Part shown: in pieces, positions 35,321 through 36,934 of the stretch
How positions within the stretch are numbered: the first letter of the stretch is position 1
Layout of the letters: every line of letters starts with the position of its first letter
From: Longimycelium tulufanense
GTDB lineage: Bacteria > Actinomycetota > Actinomycetes > Mycobacteriales > Pseudonocardiaceae
Direction of reading: 5' to 3'
Length of the DNA: 36,934 nt
Assembly: GCF_014645795.1 (NCBI RefSeq)
Contig: NZ_BMMK01000045.1
Coordinates: 1-36,934 of the forward strand
The notes under the pieces: generated by a model
Told to the model about the DNA's origin: nothing
The model's input: only the letters and a program-made list of their open reading frames with translations
Databases searched by the model: none
Position numbers and translations under genes: made by a program

Positions 35321-36363
35321 ACGACACCTCGGGTTCCGAACAGCGCGCCGGTTGGTGCGGCCGGGCGGTGGGGGGTGGTGATGGGTGCGGTGCGGGGGCG
35401 GGCGGTTCCGGCGCGTAGGCCGTTGGCGATCGTGCGCAGCACTTCCCGCTCTGTGCATTGGCACGGGCCGGTGATCATGTGACCTGCGGCTGTGAGCAGA
35501 GCCGTTTCGGCCTGGGCCGGGGGGAGAAGTCCCCCCGCGGCCAGCTCGCCCAGCCGGCAGGCGGCGACGAACAGCGTCCGCGTGTGCCGGGTTGCTTGGG
35601 CCGCTCGCACGTGAGCGCACTCGCCCCTTACGGCGGCCCGCACGTAGGCGGGTAGCCGTTCTGCGGCGATCTGGCGGCGCGCTGATGTCGCCGCTGGCGG
35701 CTTGGGAGTCAGGGCCTGGACCAACCAGCCCGGGAGTTCGGCCGGTGGACGCGCGTCGGTGACCCGATACACCCCGTCCGGGGTGATCGATCCGGGGGCG
35801 ACGACGTAGCCGCCCCAGCCGCGGGTGTCGACCTTCCACCCGAGTCCGTTGCCCTGCTCGCCTTCGGTGATGCCCAGCCGCACCCCGGCCGGCGCCTGGA
35901 AGTAGAGGTGGGTGCCGCCGCGGGCGGAGCGCACGGTGAACGTGTCGGACGGGACCGGTTGTCCGGCGTCGGCGCAGAGGAGGGCGAACACGTCGTGTCC
36001 GTCGTGGACCCCCCTCCGGCTCCAGCCCTTCGGCGGCACGTCCTCCGGTGACTTCGGGGTGTCCAGGTCGACCACCACCAGCCCGGCCGGGCCGGCGGCC
36101 AACCCGATGTTGTAGGGGGCAGTCGCCCAGCAGCGGCGGATGCGGTCCGGGTCGGTGGTGGCGCGCTGCTCCCAGCCCTGGTGGCCGCTGCGGCACGGTC
36201 CGGTGCGGGGGCAGGGCCGGCGGGTGGTGTCCCCGTGTAGGGCGGGCGGCTTCTTGGCGCCGGGTCGGATCGGGAAGACCGGCCAGCCCCGGGCGGCACA
36301 CGCTAGGGCGGCGTCGCGGAGCGCCTCAACCCGTTCGCGGGGTGTGGGTGATGAGAGGGTCAC
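35317..36363 (-). CDS. Bifunctional DNA primase/polymerase (Prim-Pol) of the element
   Basis: This 348-residue protein starts at GTG 36363, with GGAAAGGA on that strand about eight bases before; a 45-residue upstream extension is Pro/Ser-rich and lacks support. The Prim-Pol fold is clear. ALACAARGWPVFPIRPGAKK opens it. LVVVDLDTPKSPED near residue 95 carries the metal-binding Asp pair. RSARGGTHLYFQAPAGV near residue 145 carries the catalytic His. VDTRGWGGYVVAPGS follows. A helical C-terminal domain (about 230-325) includes a Cys-containing HMITGPCQCTEREVLR. It should start and elongate DNA for excised element replication, in place of a pSAM2-type rolling-circle initiator. It is translationally coupled to the DUF3631 ATPase. 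Confidence 0.9.
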   Translation of the reverse strand: MTLSSPTPRERVEALRDAALACAARGWPVFPIRPGAKKPPALHGDTTRRPCPRTGPCRSGHQGWEQRATTDPDRIRRCWATAPYNIGLAAGPAGLVVVDLDTPKSPEDVPPKGWSRRGVHDGHDVFALLCADAGQPVPSDTFTVRSARGGTHLYFQAPAGVRLGITEGEQGNGLGWKVDTRGWGGYVVAPGSITPDGVYRVTDARPPAELPGWLVQALTPKPPAATSARRQIAAERLPAYVRAAVRGECAHVRAAQATRHTRTLFVAACRLGELAAGGLLPPAQAETALLTAAGHMITGPCQCTEREVLRTIANGLRAGTARPRTAPITTPHRPAAPTGALFGTRGVV

Positions 36364-36460
36364 GGTGCTCGTCCTTTCCGGTCGTGTCGGGGTGGGTGGG
36401 CACCCGGGGCCAGCCGGGCTGGGCAAGGCATGGGCTGGCCCCGGGCTTCTGTGGCGGGGT

Positions 36461-36808
36461 TCAGAATGGGGCTCCGTCGAGCTCGTCGAGGTGGTCAAGC
36501 CAGGCGAGTGCGACGGCGGCGACCTCGATCAGTTCGTCGTGCAGCATGTCGGGGTCCTCAACAGCGTTCGGGCCGAGCTGGCAGGCGACGTCGCCGAGTT
36601 CCTGGGCCAGCGCGGTGAGTCGGGCCGGGTGGTCGATCAGGTGCCCGTCGACGGCGTAGGCGCCGTGTGCGTCGCGGTGCCGCTGCCGCGCGGCCGCGAC
36701 GGCGGCCAGCACCGCGGGCCGGGCGGCGGGTTGCCGCGGGTCGCCGTCGAGCAGTTCCCGCAGCGCGGCGCGAAGCTGGTCACGATCAATGGGCAGGGCA
36801 CGGGACAT
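36461..36808 (-). CDS. Small element-borne protein of unknown function
   Basis: This 115-residue soluble protein starts at ATG 36808 with GGAGGA seven bases before on that strand. It is Ala/Asp/Leu-rich and helical (QLRAALRELLDGD, AVLAAVAAARQRHRDAHGAY, LTALAQELGDVACQLGP, LHDELIEVAAVALAWLDHLD). No catalytic motif, membrane helix or DNA-binding motif is visible. Codon use and coupling with its neighbours indicate a true gene. Proteins like this are common, and unnamed, next to Prim-Pol genes of actinomycete elements. A 97-bp gap separates it from the primase gene, where a start signal could sit; I see no clear promoter. Confidence 0.75.
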   Translation of the reverse strand: MSRALPIDRDQLRAALRELLDGDPRQPAARPAVLAAVAAARQRHRDAHGAYAVDGHLIDHPARLTALAQELGDVACQLGPNAVEDPDMLHDELIEVAAVALAWLDHLDELDGAPF

Positions 36809-36811
36809 CGG

Positions 36812-36934
36812 TCAGTCCTCCGGTCCGCAGGTGTGGTCGTGGATGACGCGCCGCATCTCGGTGCGGTCGCGGTCGCTGGCGACGTTGTAGGCAAGCCAGG
36901 TGCGGTAGCCGCAGGGCTCATGCGTGAGGTGGTG
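36812..36934 (-). CDS. Partial element-borne protein, C-terminal 40 residues
   Basis: The reading frame enters from the right edge and ends at the TGA 36812-36814. It encodes a Cys/His-rich end containing HEPCGYRTWLAYNVASDRD and MRRVIHDHTCGPED. Two Cys and several His residues could bind metal, but the fragment is too short to decide. It ends three bases before the next start, with its last codons supplying that gene's ribosome site, so the two are cotranscribed. The protein is not recognised. Confidence 0.6.
   Translation of the reverse strand, partial: HHLTHEPCGYRTWLAYNVASDRDRTEMRRVIHDHTCGPED

Overview
The window is about 37 kb of very GC-rich DNA from an actinomycete. Gene order follows the Mycobacterium tuberculosis stretch Rv1691-Rv1713 almost step by step: TPR protein, HAD phosphatase, small Rv1693-like protein, tlyA, NAD kinase, recN, steA, steB/mctB, pyrG, NUDIX hydrolase, xerD, parA-like, scpA, scpB, rluB, cmk, der. 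With frequent GTG starts and GTGA/ATGA stop-start overlaps, this points to the Pseudonocardiales or a close relative. That placement comes from synteny and composition, not from a database search.

Layout. (1) 1-62 is the 3' end of a 5S rRNA, so an rRNA operon lies just upstream, followed by a large hairpin. (2) 156-12001 is the conserved forward block: an RGG-repeat/TPR protein, glycerol-3-phosphate phosphatase-like HAD enzyme, rRNA methyltransferase TlyA, NAD kinase, RecN, the division/envelope pair SteA-SteB, CTP synthase and a NUDIX hydrolase. (3) 12170-14843 holds a DUF1707/TM2 membrane protein (reverse), alanine dehydrogenase and XerD. (4) 14844-19719 is the accessory part: a 460-bp promoter region with a CRP-like palindrome, a 1,320-residue single-module NRPS of the Pls/PosA (poly-basic-amino-acid synthetase) type, and an ArsR-type regulator with its own palindrome. 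(5) 19879-23638 is a chromosome-organisation operon (ParA-like ATPase, ribbon-helix-helix-like protein, ScpA, ScpB) ending in the pseudouridine synthase RluB. (6) 23765-27264 contains a pyridoxamine-oxidase-fold gene broken by one stop codon, a KhtT/KhtU-like cation:proton antiporter pair (reverse) and a DUF1015 protein. (7) 27457-32261 contains cmk, plsC and der, then a NarL-type two-component system. (8) 32419-32492 is tRNA-Pro(GGG). It is followed at once by an integrated element on the reverse strand: integrase, excisionase, a DUF3631 ATPase, a bifunctional primase-polymerase and two small unknown genes. The far end of the element lies outside the window.

How the parts work together. The forward blocks are mostly housekeeping: ribosome modification, NAD(P) and CTP supply, DNA repair, division, dimer resolution, condensin loading, and lipid and ribosome assembly. 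Three pieces are more unusual. The Pls-like synthetase should make a secreted or surface homopolymer of a basic amino acid. The RGG low-complexity protein sits directly behind the rRNA operon. The tRNA-Pro element resembles an actinomycete integrative and conjugative element (AICE) whose replication module uses a Prim-Pol enzyme. The 3' end of its ATPase gene carries a dense cluster of eight 10-bp repeats in both orientations, which could be its replication origin or a control site.
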